A DNA stretch of 64,000 nucleotides from Chryseobacterium gwangjuense (GCF_021311115.1 NZ_JAJTNP010000007.1:1-64000), one strand, 5' to 3'; shown: positions 1-9,821, numbered from the stretch's first letter. Numbers and translations are program-made. Notes: a model not told the origin generated them from the sequence alone.

Positions 1-84
1 GAAAATTTTAAAGTTTTTTTTATTAACCTTAACCCCTCTCTAAACCTTCAATCTCACTCCTGCGCTTCCCGTTTTACCGGACTG

Positions 85-114
85 CAAAGATACAAAAAAT
101 TTTAACTCACGCAA
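85..114 (-). promoter_or_regulatory. leftward promoter, Bacteroidota type
   Basis: On the minus strand TTG at 114-112 is followed after 19 bases by TATCTTTG at 92-85, a good match to the Bacteroidota TTTG-N19-21-TAnnTTTG promoter. It directs transcription out of the left edge, where no gene can be seen. The AT-rich stretch at 1-25 looks like the upstream part of yet another such promoter. Confidence 0.6.
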
Positions 115-232
115 CTTTTATTTCTAAAAATTTTACTTGTCTTTTTCTGTTCTTCCAAAAGTGATTCTCTAATCTCTATGCCCATTCAAAGGCTCTTCTG
201 CGCTTACTGAGATACTCTCGTTTTCAGTGGGG

Positions 233-265
233 CAAAGATAGAACAACATCTCCTTACAATCCAAA
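233..265 (-). promoter_or_regulatory. second leftward promoter in tandem
   Basis: On the minus strand TTTG at 265-262, a 21-base spacer and TATCTTTG at 240-233. It lies 148 bases upstream of the promoter at 85-114, and the two leaders share a TTCAA...CTGCGCTT pattern, which suggests duplication. Tandem strong promoters of this kind are usual in front of stable RNA operons; the gene served lies outside the window, so that is inference. Confidence 0.6.
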
Positions 266-546
266 CTTTTGTAACATAAAATTTAAACCGAGCTATTATT
301 GTGGGAAACTATTTCCATTAAATTATTAATAAACAAATGATTAAAAAAAATAAAACACTTATCCACAATAATGAAATCATTTGTAGATTATAGTTACAAC
401 AATGGCTAGGATTCGTTTTAACACTAAACATATAGATATTTGAGATGTTTTGAGCCTACAATTTTGCTCATTCATAGGTAAAGAAAGCTTTATCGATTAG
501 GAAAGATTAATTCTATAAACTATCTTTTATATTATATAGTATATCA

Positions 547-629
547 TAGCCCCGATCGCAGCATTTGTCTGAGCTCATTTTCTTTTCAAAAGAAAATAGC
601 GAGTGCGAAGAGCGGGATTAAGCTTCTAA
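547..629. repeat. dispersed intergenic palindromic repeat
   Basis: The stretch begins AGCCCCGAT, contains a perfect hairpin around 577-597 (ATTTTCTTTT/AAAAGAAAAT) and ends near GCGGGATTAAGCTTCT. As far as I can recall it resembles intergenic repeats common in flavobacterial genomes. There is only one copy in this window. Confidence 0.45.
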
Positions 630-659
630 AAAGAAAATAAAGGATTAATTAATAAGAGC

Positions 660-706
660 GAAGGATTCTATATAATAAAGATAAGAGCTCTTTTGTCGGA
701 ATGACA
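660..706. repeat. repeat ending in GGAATGACA
   Basis: It carries GAAGGATTCT at the left and TTTGTCGGAATGACA at the right. The same TCATTC / GAATGACA ends occur in the repeats at 51567-51644, 51675-51749 and 51796-51821, so it belongs to a family dispersed between genes. Confidence 0.5.
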
Positions 707-728
707 GCAACAAGATTTTTCTTCCTGA

Positions 729-1136
729 TCAGAAAAAATGTTTGATAAGTATCTTATATATATAGTATCCGATAAGACATCCTATAGTATCTGCAACGAC
801 ATCCAAAGTCTCCATGGATCTTCCCAGTCCCATTTCTTCCTGGAGGGTTTCTGTAAGGAATGCGTAAATAAGAATGATTTGAAAAAAGTAAGAAAACCTG
901 ATTTTAGGGAAGGCTGCCATGAAACAAAAACCCAACATTGCAAATATGCTTAGGTGCAAAGCCTTGTCGATACCGCTGAACATGAACCAGTATTCATGAT
1001 TCTCTTCTCCCGGCTTCAGGAGCATATAAGTAAGAAATGCCCAATAAATGGGCAAAATCTTACTAAATATTTTTGAAATCCTATCCAATGATAGCTTGAT
1101 ATTCTTCTGCAGAAAGCAATTCTGAATGATCTGCAC
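729..1136 (-). CDS. VanZ-like family membrane protein
   Basis: A 135-residue integral membrane protein with hydrophobic segments near 27-41, 59-77, 83-99 and 113-131. The C-terminal block TETLQ...GRSMETLDVVADTIG is the pattern of the VanZ-like family, whose acidic and arginine residues precede the last helix. Its biochemical role is unknown in most bacteria. The ATG lies 56 bases inside the 3' end of gcvH, so the two are probably translated from one message; a later start is possible but the next Met is residue 38, inside the first helix. Confidence 0.75.
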   Translation of the reverse strand: MQIIQNCFLQKNIKLSLDRISKIFSKILPIYWAFLTYMLLKPGEENHEYWFMFSGIDKALHLSIFAMLGFCFMAAFPKIRFSYFFQIILIYAFLTETLQEEMGLGRSMETLDVVADTIGCLIGYYIYKILIKHFF

Positions 1137-1458
1137 CTTCAGTAACTTCTAATTTAATAATCCATCCATTTCCGTAAGGATCTGAATTTAATAATTCCGG
1201 CTGATCTTCTAAGTCTGAGTTAAACTCAATTACTTTTCCTGAGATAGGCAAGAATAAGTCTGAAACTGTTTTTACAGCTTCTACACTTCCGAAAACGTCA
1301 CCTCCATTAAGCTCGTCATCTACAGTATCTACATCTACGTATACGATATCTCCAAGCTCTCCTTGTGCGAAGTCTGTAATACCGATTGTAGCTACGTTAC
1401 CTTCAATCTTAATCCATTCGTGATCTTTAGTGTACTTTAATTCTGATGGTGTGTTCAT
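1081..1458 (-). CDS. gcvH: glycine cleavage system H protein
   Basis: This is the lipoyl carrier of the glycine cleavage system, which shuttles the methylamine and reducing equivalents between the P, T and L proteins. The protein has 125 residues, the usual length. The lipoylated lysine is K63 within GSVEAVKTVSDLFLP, and the GDIVYVDV strand is also conserved. It has its own promoter just upstream and overlaps the vanZ-like gene downstream. The genes for the P and T proteins are not in the window, so the system is dispersed. Confidence 0.95.
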   Translation of the reverse strand: MNTPSELKYTKDHEWIKIEGNVATIGITDFAQGELGDIVYVDVDTVDDELNGGDVFGSVEAVKTVSDLFLPISGKVIEFNSDLEDQPELLNSDPYGNGWIIKLEVTEGADHSELLSAEEYQAIIG

Positions 1459-1477
1459 TTTTATTTTTTTATGTCAA

Positions 1478-1508
1478 CAAATTTATTCAAAATAGAGATA
1501 TACTCAAA
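1478..1508 (-). promoter_or_regulatory. gcvH promoter
   Basis: On the minus strand TTTG at 1508-1505, 19 bases, then TAAATTTG at 1485-1478, a full match to the Bacteroidota promoter. Transcription should start near 1471, leaving a short leader before the ATG at 1458. Confidence 0.6.
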
Positions 1509-1591
1509 AGAAAATAAAAAAATTATTTGCAGTCTTTAGAAATCATGTCTTCAAAAAATGGAATTATTTTTATCATCTGCATCAACCTCAT

Positions 1592-1620
1592 AAAAAAACT
1601 CTCTAAAAAAGAGAGTTTTA
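1592..1620 (-). terminator. terminator after sprA
   Basis: Stem AACTCTC (1598-1604) pairs with GAGAGTT (1611-1617) and, read on the minus strand, is followed by a run of T. It lies just past the sprA stop and separates sprA from gcvH. Confidence 0.75.
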
Positions 1621-1625
1621 TAAAT

Positions 1626-4600
1626 TTAGAATCCACCTGAATCTCCAAATGTAAACGTTGCAGAAATACCTGCTCGAATAGTCGATAACGGGAATGCCGT
1701 GGATATTTTATATTTTGAAGTTAATTGTTCATAGAATAATCTTAGGTTCAGATTTTCCGAAACGTTATAATCTGCGGAAAGCTTGATATTCATTACTTTT
1801 TGACCACCTGTAACCTGAGAGTCATTCAATAGAATATTCATAATACTTGTCTGACCGTCTCTTAATGAAATATCTCCTCTTATATTAAGATCACTTCCTT
1901 TAGATCTAGAGCCTCTCGTATTTGCCATTCCTAATCTGAAGTTTCTAATAATATACCCCAATCTTACTACATATTCGGTATTTGCTTCTTCTGTAAGGGT
2001 ATGGTTTACCAGCCCTAACAGCAACATTCTATTTTTGTTGTATTGTAATCCAAACTGCATATTGTTTCTCATTGTAACATCTATTCCAATAAGCGGTGAG
2101 AAAGATTCTATATAAGTGGCTTGGGAGAAAGTATAAGGATTAATGTAGTCTCCATTTACATCTTTATCTTTACCTGAAAGAGGAACGTTGTAATAATCAA
2201 TACTCGATTGAATACCTGTTGCGGTGTAAGTCGCGCTATAGGCATGTAAGAGATCAAATTTAGTAAACTGTCCGTTAATTACAGGAATATTTCTCAATCC
2301 TGAATATATGATTTTCCAGTTTGGAATTGGGAGTCCTGCTTTTTTAGCATTTCCTATTGTTTTTGGAGATTTTCCTTCTACCGCAGCTCTAAAGGCAGGA
2401 ATTAACACATAAGCATTAGAAATACTATGCCCGTCTGTAAAGCCATCCGCATTTATTGTTCCTCCCATTTGCTGAGAAATCGCCATTGCATTTGCTCTAA
2501 TTGCCTGGTAAATTGCTGCTCCGTCTTTGAAAGCTGTATTAATCGCTACTACCGTATTCGAATACGTTACAAAATCATTTCCAAAAGAGAAATCATGATT
2601 TGGATAGGCCAAATTCTGACGATCATTAAATCCTGACTGTGAAAAGTTTCGATTATAGGTATGAAGAACGTTAAAATCTATTCTAAAGTCATTAATAGGA
2701 ACAAACTGTAAGTCTCCTCTTAATTCTTTTGTCGACATCTGAATGTAAGGATCATTCATCAATGAGGAACCGCTTACCCAGCCATTCTCTACTGCGATTC
2801 TTCTGATATCCGACTGTGATCCTAACAAGAATCCTGCTGTTGGCCCTCCTACCGTTTGTCCGTACCCATACCAATTCGGTGCAGAAATAAGTCCCGGAAT
2901 AACAGATCCGTTATTTTCTGTATAATCAACATTCAATTGTTTGAATGAAGTCATGAAATTGGCTACACTCTGTAAAGGAGTCAGTTTGTTTTTAAATTTA
3001 TAGCCTTTGTATTTGTATTTCTTCTTATCCCAAGCCAATGTATATGCATTATTTAAAGAATCGATTTCTCTTTTTCTTTTCTGCATTTTAGCTGTGATTT
3101 TCTGGAAGTATTTGAACTGACTGAAGAATTTAGGAATATCAGCACTTGCTTTAGCTGTTATCACATTTGTATTTTGACCAATAGATCCTAAACTTCCTTC
3201 AGGGTTTGAAAGTAAAGCCGTAGATCTCGAGTTCCAGTTATAGGTAAATCCGTACCCTAATTCTCCATCAATGAAATCCATATACGGAAGATACTGGAAT
3301 GGCAGTTTATAACTCAGCTGTACTTTATGATTATATAAAACTGGTCTTCCGGCTCTGAAAACATTTCCGAAAATTGAACTGTTATCCATCGTGTTCACAT
3401 CAATATTATCATTCAGGGTTCTCGTCAATGAATTAACTTGAAGTTTTAATGATTTTGTAAGACCGAACTCTAAACCATACTGCCAACCAAAATAGAAGTT
3501 TCTATTTTTTATCACATCAAAATTACTTCCGAAGCTTCCTGAAAGAATAGATTCTATATCTCTAAATTCAAGCTCGTTGTAATTTCTGTCAATTTCCGTT
3601 CTGAAAGACAATCTTGTAGGAACCGGATTAAAATTAAACTCCTTCACCCATCTCAGATATTTTGTTGATTTTGCAGTATCGCTAATCATTTTATTGAACG
3701 GTCTAATCACCCAAGGTTTAAAGGTATAATTATAATCTATGTATCCTCTGAAGTATTGTCTGTAATTCTTCTTAGTATAAATATCTCTGTAATAGTCGTC
3801 ATTATAAACCGCAGTCATGGAAACGTTTTCTATATCATAGAATTTCGGTTTTTTGTTTTGGTTTACTCTTTCCTTATGCATATTCACAACTCCGATACTT
3901 CTTTGTTGTGTATAAGTTCTTGCTACTTTCTTAAGTTCTTCCTTATTTGCTGCTTTATTAAATTCCACATCGGTATCCAACGGATTGTATTTTGGATCTT
4001 CGATCGTTTGAGAATATGAATAATTCAACGGGATTTTCACTCCGCTTTTTTCAGGTAAAAGTTTATCTACATTAATCGCTGTGTTGATACTGAATGCAGA
4101 TTGTGAAGACTGGCTTCTTTCGGCAGGTTTAGAATCTATATTACCAAAACCTACAGAGCTGTATGAAGCACTTGTATTGATCGTGGCAAAATCTCCAAGA
4201 TTGAAATTAAGACTTGCATTTCCTGCATATCCTCCATCGTTTTCAATTTCAGAAAGACGAATTTCATTTACCCAGATCACTCTACCTTTACCATTAATAT
4301 CTCCTCTCTGTAAGTTTCTTACCCCAATCATAATGGTGGTAATGTTTCCTAACGAAGGTCTACCTTTGATATAGATATCTTTATTATCATGGCTAAACTG
4401 CGCATCTCTGGTTCTTTCTGTAATATTATTCGGAGATTGTTTATCTCTTCTGATTTTTGCATTTACAAAATCCTGAATCTCAAAATCCACATCATTTTCT
4501 ATAGGCCAGATCTCTAAAGGAGTCGTTGCCGTATTTGCAGTATATTTTACTGCAGATTCGTATTCATAGTAGTTATCCGTAGCATCACTTCCGAAACGGA

Positions 4601-7600
4601 TAAAGAATTTCAAATTTTTATCAAGGTTTGAAGAAATCGGATTATCTAAGTTCTCGGCATGCATAAAAAGTTTTAGCTTTTTATATCTTCTCATATCAAG
4701 AGTCGTATTTTTGAAAACTCCTCTGGCTTCTTGATCCATGTTTTTTACCTTCATATATAATGAAGCTTCATTCTGTCTCTGAGCTCCTGCATTTCCGCTC
4801 AACACCTGTCTGTCGATTCCGGGAGGCAATACATACGGAGGTTGGTTTAATCCATTTTCTTCAATATTTACACTTCCTACCTCAAAATTATCATTCATCG
4901 TAGGGCTTCCCGATGTACCTTCATTTTGTGAATCTACTGTTTCACTGGCAATTTTGTTCGGGTATCTTCTCCAGTCCGAACGCACAAGATCCATTGTTCC
5001 GAATCTTAAGGTAGAAGTGTTATCAAATCCTGTCAATAATAATCTTGCAAATCTTACATTATTAAGAACAGACGGTGAATGATCTCCTTCTGTAGCCGAA
5101 TATTGTGAAACCGGAATTCTAAATAAATACCACTTCACATCAGATGACTGCCCATTTTGGAAAGTGGCTTTTACCGTTTTTACATCCACGATATTATTTT
5201 GCCCTAAAGCAAGGCTTGTCTGATCTAAGTTTACTTCATACTGATTGTAATTTTCACTTTGATCTAAATTGTAGTCTTTATTGATATCTTCTGCATCCGG
5301 AGTTTGTGACGAAACTTCCAAAGAATTGCTTCTTGAGTTTCCTTCCGGACCTCTGAAATATTTATAACGTTCGATGATTGAAGAAGCCTGCGTTCCTGTA
5401 AATTTATCCGACATGTAGAATAAGAAGTCATCTACAGCAGGATCAGATAAGTTAGTAACTGGGTTGATAAACGTATTTCCAAATCTTGCTGCTTCCTGAT
5501 CAGATGTTAATCCGTCGTATCCCGCATCCTGTATCGTTCTGTCCGTACCTTCGCTGGAGAATGCATATAAAACAGGAGGCTGCTTTGGCTGGATCCCCCA
5601 ATTTGAATTCGTTGTAGTAGATGTTGAAGAAGGCGTAGGAAGTCCGTTTTCATACTGCATCAAACCATCTTTCAGGATATCTTCCGATACGTTTCCTAAA
5701 TGCAATAATAGTTTAGGCGTATTCCCCGGATTACTCAACGGCTTTCCGTCAGCATAAGGGTCCATTAACCAAAATTCAACATATTCGATATTGGAATTCA
5801 CAAAGTTGGAAACACTGATCGGTCTCATGATTCCTCCCCATCTTTGCTGTGTACTTTCTGTATTTGGATTTACGTTGTAAGGTCCTTTATCTGCCGGATA
5901 ATAAGAGATATCAAATGTATTGGTAAATGTTTGCTCACCTGCCACAAAATCTCTGTTATTATAAATCTCAGAAAGCTGTACTCTTCTCGATGCGTGGTTA
6001 GAAATAGATTGAGCAGTAATTCCCGCAGGAGCTTTTCCTCCTACTCCCCAGAATCTCGGATCAATATTATACCAAGACAACAATCCTCTTCCATATCCAC
6101 TTGTAATATCATCATTCGGCGGAGCGATGTTGAATGGAACCTGTGTGTTTTTTTCAGGTTTTGAAGCCAAACTCCAGGCAGCCGGTTCTTTTAATGAAAT
6201 TTTTGAAGTGGTTTGTTCAAAATCATCAATATAAGATTGATCATTCGTTCCTTTATTCAATCCCGGCAATAAATAGGCAGCTTCCATTTTGAAATTTAAA
6301 TTGGAAGGCGCTTCAGTGTTTACCAAAGGAATTTTATCTGTTAATCTTGTCAGGAACGGCAATTGATTATTATACATCAAATTGATTCCCGCCATTGTAT
6401 TATTTACGGCTTCTTGTCCGTAATTTACTTTTTGAGTAAGCGGCGATTCAGAATAATTAACAACCGTACCTCCTAAAATGAAATTTTCATTAAATCTTCT
6501 TTCTAAATTTAATCCTAAAAATCTTTTTCTCTGCGTATTGAATGTTAATTGATTTTCTAAAGCAATGTTGATGGCCTGACCGGATTGCTTCACCTGCTCG
6601 TTGATGATGGTAACGGTTCCCAGCATATAATCTACGGTATAGTCAACTCCTTCTGTCAATTGCACTCCGTTTGCCGAAACTTTTACAGATCCTTGAGGAA
6701 CGTTTACTGCTCCCAGTGAAATTCCTTGTCCGGTAGTCCCTTTGTAACGACCTTCCATCGTATATCGTTGCGCCAAATTACTGAATGTCGCAGCCTGTTT
6801 CTGCTTATCGTACAGGTCACTAAACACATACTGAGGATTATTACTTCCTAAAACACTCTGTATATAGCCTCCAAACGGCTGTACTTTGGTAAAGATCACT
6901 TTTCCGGTTTCCGGTCTGATGGTAATTCCGTTTACAAAGTCAAAAATACCGTCTCCTTTTACTCCTCCACTGTTCGACTGAAGGTCACCATTAGTGTTCA
7001 GACGGTCCCAGTTTAGTAATTTTAATAAGTTAATGTCCTGAACATTGGTATTAGGAAGGTAATTAACCTTACCTCCGGTTTGAGCATCTCTATAGTAAAC
7101 ATTTAAGATAAATCCATCCTGGCTTACCTGCCCTGCATCCATTGCATAGATATTCTTCATCATCAAATCCCACATAGGAGATTCTACATTTACCGTAGTA
7201 TTTGATTTCAAAAGTTTAGCAATTAAAACCGGGCTTTCTTCGGAAAACTCCCCTACTTTATAAACCTGATTGGTTCCATTTACGGTATAAGAATATGAAA
7301 CTGCCAATAATTGCTGATCGTTCAGCTTCTGGTTTAATGAAATATATCCTAATTGCGGCTGGAAGGTATATTCGTTGGCATTTAATCTTCTTGCTTTTTT
7401 ATTAAAAATAAAATGTTCTCCGTTACTATAGGGTTGCGGACTGCCCGGAAATGTTCCTCCTTGTAAAACATCTCCATAATTGGTTCCGGGATCTCTGGTT
7501 CCCATCGTTGTAGAGATTGCATTGTACAATCCGTTTTGAGAGTTGTCTGGTGTTCCGGCCCCTTCTCCCAAATCTCGAATTCCTACCAAACTTTTTTGAT

Positions 7601-8669
7601 AGGCAAGATTACTGTTCCCTTGATCCAATACCCAAACTTCCAATCTTGTGATATTGATTCTGGAATTAATCTGAGGATAATTAAGCAATGCATTGTCATA
7701 ACCATCTAAGAAATAATGTCCTAAAAAGTAATGCTGATTATCCTCATAGTCTATTGCATTCATTTTAAAGGTATTCATTACCCCACCTCCCTGAACGACA
7801 ATATTGCGGGCTTCGCCCTGCTGTTGAGAAAGGACTACGGTTCCGTATGTTTTACCAAGCTGAAATTCTGTTTTCACCCCGAATAAAGACTCCGAACCAC
7901 GTATTAAACTGGTAGACAATGGCATATTTACGTTACCGAACTCTACTCTTTTTATAATCTTATCTTCACCACCTGCTCCAGGAGAATTGATATCTCCAAG
8001 ACCTTTACTCTGCAGATCTTTCCAGCTTCCTTTTGCCTGCCACACCAAATTCATTCTGTTTTCAAAAGCAAAACCGCTTTGTGTATCATAATTGGCTTTC
8101 AGTTGCAGGTTTTCCCCCACTTTCCCTAAAAGTCCCAACTGAATTCTCTGGTTGATATCAAAGGTAAAACTGGTTCTGTTTTGTGGTAAAATCAGCGGAT
8201 TGTCAATTTTTTGGTACAATCCTCCAAAATCAAAAGAGGCAAATCCGGATGGAATGATTTCTATTTTATTACTTCCGAAAATCGTTTCAAAAAGCCTGTT
8301 TCTAATCGTTAGGGCTGGAATCAGTCCTTTCTTTAGAGCATCGTTTTTATCCTTTCTGAAAAGCAGGCTATATCGGTCTGATTTATCTTTATAATAAGCC
8401 TTTGCCTGCGTTGCGAGTGTAAATTCTTTATATTCTTCCGGAGACATCGCCGTTGGAACTCCTGTTACAATATTTCCAATTTTAGGATATACCAAATACA
8501 TCCCTGTTTTTATATCGTAAAATGCTTCATATTGTGTAGGATCCGGCAATTCGTAATCCGTTTTTATAGAAACACCCGTCGCAGGTTTTTCTTGTCCGAA
8601 TGCATTCATGGAAATACACAGAAAAGACAGGAACAAGAATATATTGAGATATTTATGAGTTGTCACCAA
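1626..8669 (-). CDS. sprA: type IX secretion outer-membrane translocon SprA
   Basis: A 2347-residue cell-surface protein of the SprA/Sov family. In the T9SS of gliding and related Bacteroidota SprA is the very large beta-barrel through which cargo with a C-terminal sorting domain leaves the periplasm. An N-terminal signal peptide ends near NAFGQ (about residue 26). The rest is dominated by alternating aromatic strands typical of an outer-membrane barrel, with GGVKGDGIFDF and FIDGELGYGFTYNWN segments I recognise from the family. It starts 3 bases after the ruvA stop. The start codon is TTG at 8669 or, one codon in, GTG at 8666; no ATG is near. A T9SS cargo gene lies at 19550-21523. Confidence 0.93.
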   Translation of the reverse strand: MVTTHKYLNIFLFLSFLCISMNAFGQEKPATGVSIKTDYELPDPTQYEAFYDIKTGMYLVYPKIGNIVTGVPTAMSPEEYKEFTLATQAKAYYKDKSDRYSLLFRKDKNDALKKGLIPALTIRNRLFETIFGSNKIEIIPSGFASFDFGGLYQKIDNPLILPQNRTSFTFDINQRIQLGLLGKVGENLQLKANYDTQSGFAFENRMNLVWQAKGSWKDLQSKGLGDINSPGAGGEDKIIKRVEFGNVNMPLSTSLIRGSESLFGVKTEFQLGKTYGTVVLSQQQGEARNIVVQGGGVMNTFKMNAIDYEDNQHYFLGHYFLDGYDNALLNYPQINSRINITRLEVWVLDQGNSNLAYQKSLVGIRDLGEGAGTPDNSQNGLYNAISTTMGTRDPGTNYGDVLQGGTFPGSPQPYSNGEHFIFNKKARRLNANEYTFQPQLGYISLNQKLNDQQLLAVSYSYTVNGTNQVYKVGEFSEESPVLIAKLLKSNTTVNVESPMWDLMMKNIYAMDAGQVSQDGFILNVYYRDAQTGGKVNYLPNTNVQDINLLKLLNWDRLNTNGDLQSNSGGVKGDGIFDFVNGITIRPETGKVIFTKVQPFGGYIQSVLGSNNPQYVFSDLYDKQKQAATFSNLAQRYTMEGRYKGTTGQGISLGAVNVPQGSVKVSANGVQLTEGVDYTVDYMLGTVTIINEQVKQSGQAINIALENQLTFNTQRKRFLGLNLERRFNENFILGGTVVNYSESPLTQKVNYGQEAVNNTMAGINLMYNNQLPFLTRLTDKIPLVNTEAPSNLNFKMEAAYLLPGLNKGTNDQSYIDDFEQTTSKISLKEPAAWSLASKPEKNTQVPFNIAPPNDDITSGYGRGLLSWYNIDPRFWGVGGKAPAGITAQSISNHASRRVQLSEIYNNRDFVAGEQTFTNTFDISYYPADKGPYNVNPNTESTQQRWGGIMRPISVSNFVNSNIEYVEFWLMDPYADGKPLSNPGNTPKLLLHLGNVSEDILKDGLMQYENGLPTPSSTSTTTNSNWGIQPKQPPVLYAFSSEGTDRTIQDAGYDGLTSDQEAARFGNTFINPVTNLSDPAVDDFLFYMSDKFTGTQASSIIERYKYFRGPEGNSRSNSLEVSSQTPDAEDINKDYNLDQSENYNQYEVNLDQTSLALGQNNIVDVKTVKATFQNGQSSDVKWYLFRIPVSQYSATEGDHSPSVLNNVRFARLLLTGFDNTSTLRFGTMDLVRSDWRRYPNKIASETVDSQNEGTSGSPTMNDNFEVGSVNIEENGLNQPPYVLPPGIDRQVLSGNAGAQRQNEASLYMKVKNMDQEARGVFKNTTLDMRRYKKLKLFMHAENLDNPISSNLDKNLKFFIRFGSDATDNYYEYESAVKYTANTATTPLEIWPIENDVDFEIQDFVNAKIRRDKQSPNNITERTRDAQFSHDNKDIYIKGRPSLGNITTIMIGVRNLQRGDINGKGRVIWVNEIRLSEIENDGGYAGNASLNFNLGDFATINTSASYSSVGFGNIDSKPAERSQSSQSAFSINTAINVDKLLPEKSGVKIPLNYSYSQTIEDPKYNPLDTDVEFNKAANKEELKKVARTYTQQRSIGVVNMHKERVNQNKKPKFYDIENVSMTAVYNDDYYRDIYTKKNYRQYFRGYIDYNYTFKPWVIRPFNKMISDTAKSTKYLRWVKEFNFNPVPTRLSFRTEIDRNYNELEFRDIESILSGSFGSNFDVIKNRNFYFGWQYGLEFGLTKSLKLQVNSLTRTLNDNIDVNTMDNSSIFGNVFRAGRPVLYNHKVQLSYKLPFQYLPYMDFIDGELGYGFTYNWNSRSTALLSNPEGSLGSIGQNTNVITAKASADIPKFFSQFKYFQKITAKMQKRKREIDSLNNAYTLAWDKKKYKYKGYKFKNKLTPLQSVANFMTSFKQLNVDYTENNGSVIPGLISAPNWYGYGQTVGGPTAGFLLGSQSDIRRIAVENGWVSGSSLMNDPYIQMSTKELRGDLQFVPINDFRIDFNVLHTYNRNFSQSGFNDRQNLAYPNHDFSFGNDFVTYSNTVVAINTAFKDGAAIYQAIRANAMAISQQMGGTINADGFTDGHSISNAYVLIPAFRAAVEGKSPKTIGNAKKAGLPIPNWKIIYSGLRNIPVINGQFTKFDLLHAYSATYTATGIQSSIDYYNVPLSGKDKDVNGDYINPYTFSQATYIESFSPLIGIDVTMRNNMQFGLQYNKNRMLLLGLVNHTLTEEANTEYVVRLGYIIRNFRLGMANTRGSRSKGSDLNIRGDISLRDGQTSIMNILLNDSQVTGGQKVMNIKLSADYNVSENLNLRLFYEQLTSKYKISTAFPLSTIRAGISATFTFGDSGGF

Positions 8670-8672
8670 ATG

Positions 8673-9257
8673 TTAAATGTTTTTTAAAATTTGTTTTACC
8701 AATTCTTCTACCGAAATACTTGGATTTTGTTTAATTATTTTATCCGCAATCTTCTCGCTCATTCGTTTAGGAATCCCCAAAACTTCTAATGCAGATAACG
8801 ATTCTTCCTTAATTTTATTATTTACAAATGTAGAAATATTTTCTTCTGAAGTGTTGAATTTTTGGACTTTATCTTTCAAATCAACAATAATTCTTTCTGC
8901 AGTTTTGGCTCCTATTCCTTTTGCTTTTTGAATCAATGCACTGTTCCCTGAAAGCACTGCATTAGCTACCTCATTAAGGCTAAAAGTAGAAAGTAAAATC
9001 AATGCGGATACCGCTCCGACTCCATTAACGCTTATTAACAAATTAAACATCTCTTTTTCAGAACGGGTGTTAAAGCCAAAAAGCAAATGGGCATCTTCCC
9101 GGATAATTTGTTGGATAAAGAGAAAAGTTTCCTGATTCAGGAGAAGTTTTTGAGAAGTCATCAAACTGATTCCCACGTAATACCCAACACCTTGCACATT
9201 AATTACAGCATAAGTTGGGGTTAGCTCCTGAACAGTTCCTTGTAAAGAAAATATCAT
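8673..9257 (-). CDS. ruvA: Holliday junction branch migration protein RuvA
   Basis: RuvA binds the four-way junction as a tetramer and loads the RuvB motor during recombination repair. The 194-residue protein shows the N-terminal OB fold (1-62), two helix-hairpin-helix motifs (VNGVGAVSALILL, about 78-90, and AKGIGAKTAERII, about 112-124) and a small C-terminal RuvB-contact domain (about 150-194). It is directly followed by sprA, so the two are probably cotranscribed; this pairing reflects gene order, not shared function. A TATATTTG sequence at 9284-9277 is a candidate -7 element, but its -33 partner is poor. Confidence 0.94.
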   Translation of the reverse strand: MIFSLQGTVQELTPTYAVINVQGVGYYVGISLMTSQKLLLNQETFLFIQQIIREDAHLLFGFNTRSEKEMFNLLISVNGVGAVSALILLSTFSLNEVANAVLSGNSALIQKAKGIGAKTAERIIVDLKDKVQKFNTSEENISTFVNNKIKEESLSALEVLGIPKRMSEKIADKIIKQNPSISVEELVKQILKNI

Positions 9258-9370
9258 GATTAATTTTTAAAACTCCCAAATATAGCAAATTAAACTAAGT
9301 AATGTTTTCATTTCACAGGCTAATGACTTTATCTTATTCTTTTATCAAAAAACCAATGGAATGTACAAAT

Positions 9371-9399
9371 AAAAAAAGACTTCAATATTTTGAAGTCCC
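9371..9399 (-). terminator. terminator of the TfoX-like gene
   Basis: Stem GACTTCA (9379-9385) with TGAAGTC (9391-9397). On the minus strand it is followed by seven T, and it lies 33 bases beyond the stop at 9433. Confidence 0.7.
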
Positions 9400-9432
9400 T
9401 TGTAAAATTTTATTGAGAATAAGAAGGAGAGT

Positions 9433-9741
9433 TTACTTTGCATCGACATATTTCATTGCTTCCTCTGCATATTTTTCCCACATATCTTTATATTTATATG
9501 GAATCTGGACCCATTCTTTCATTGGTCTTTTTTTTCCTGAAGGATCAAATAATTGAGCATCATCCAAACTTAATGCTTCATTATGGCGATCACCTGATAA
9601 TTTAAAAACCATTTCATTCTGAAAAAAACATATAAAAGCTTTCCCATTTATCTTAAAACAAGGTTTTCCAAACATTTGACTTTGTTCGGCATCTTTTAAG
9701 CTTTGTCCGATTTTAATATAAAATTCTTGTTCTTCTGCCAT
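9433..9741 (-). CDS. TfoX/YjbR-like small protein
   Basis: A 102-residue soluble protein. The segment QMFGKPCFKINGKAFICFF followed by MVFKLSG and LFDPSG resembles the TfoX N-terminal/YjbR-type fold found in many small uncharacterised proteins. No DNA-binding role has been shown for such proteins as a class, and Sxy-like competence control should not be assumed. It is a single gene with its own terminator, between ruvA and the malic enzyme gene. Confidence 0.6.
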   Translation of the reverse strand: MAEEQEFYIKIGQSLKDAEQSQMFGKPCFKINGKAFICFFQNEMVFKLSGDRHNEALSLDDAQLFDPSGKKRPMKEWVQIPYKYKDMWEKYAEEAMKYVDAK

Positions 9742-9781
9742 TTAAAGTCTTAGTTAAATTTCCGGTAAATATAAACTAAAT

Positions 9782-9806
9782 AAAAAACCGACTTTTCAGT
9801 CGGTTT
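9782..9806 (-). terminator. terminator of the malic enzyme gene
   Basis: Nine-base stem AAACCGACT (9785-9793) with AGTCGGTTT (9798-9806), followed on the minus strand by T residues. It lies just past the stop at 9822. Confidence 0.75.
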
Positions 9807-9821
9807 CACAATATTTCACTA

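Larger units (their letters stand above)
1..728. other. gene-free left end with promoters, DnaA-box-like site and repeats
   Basis: No credible coding sequence is present. The stretch holds two leftward promoters, one exact TTATCCACA match (359-367) beside an AT-rich segment, and from 547 two dispersed intergenic repeat segments. Confidence 0.6.

Noticed and set aside
300..367. Replication origin
   Set aside because: Only one perfect DnaA box and no dnaA, dnaN or related genes nearby.
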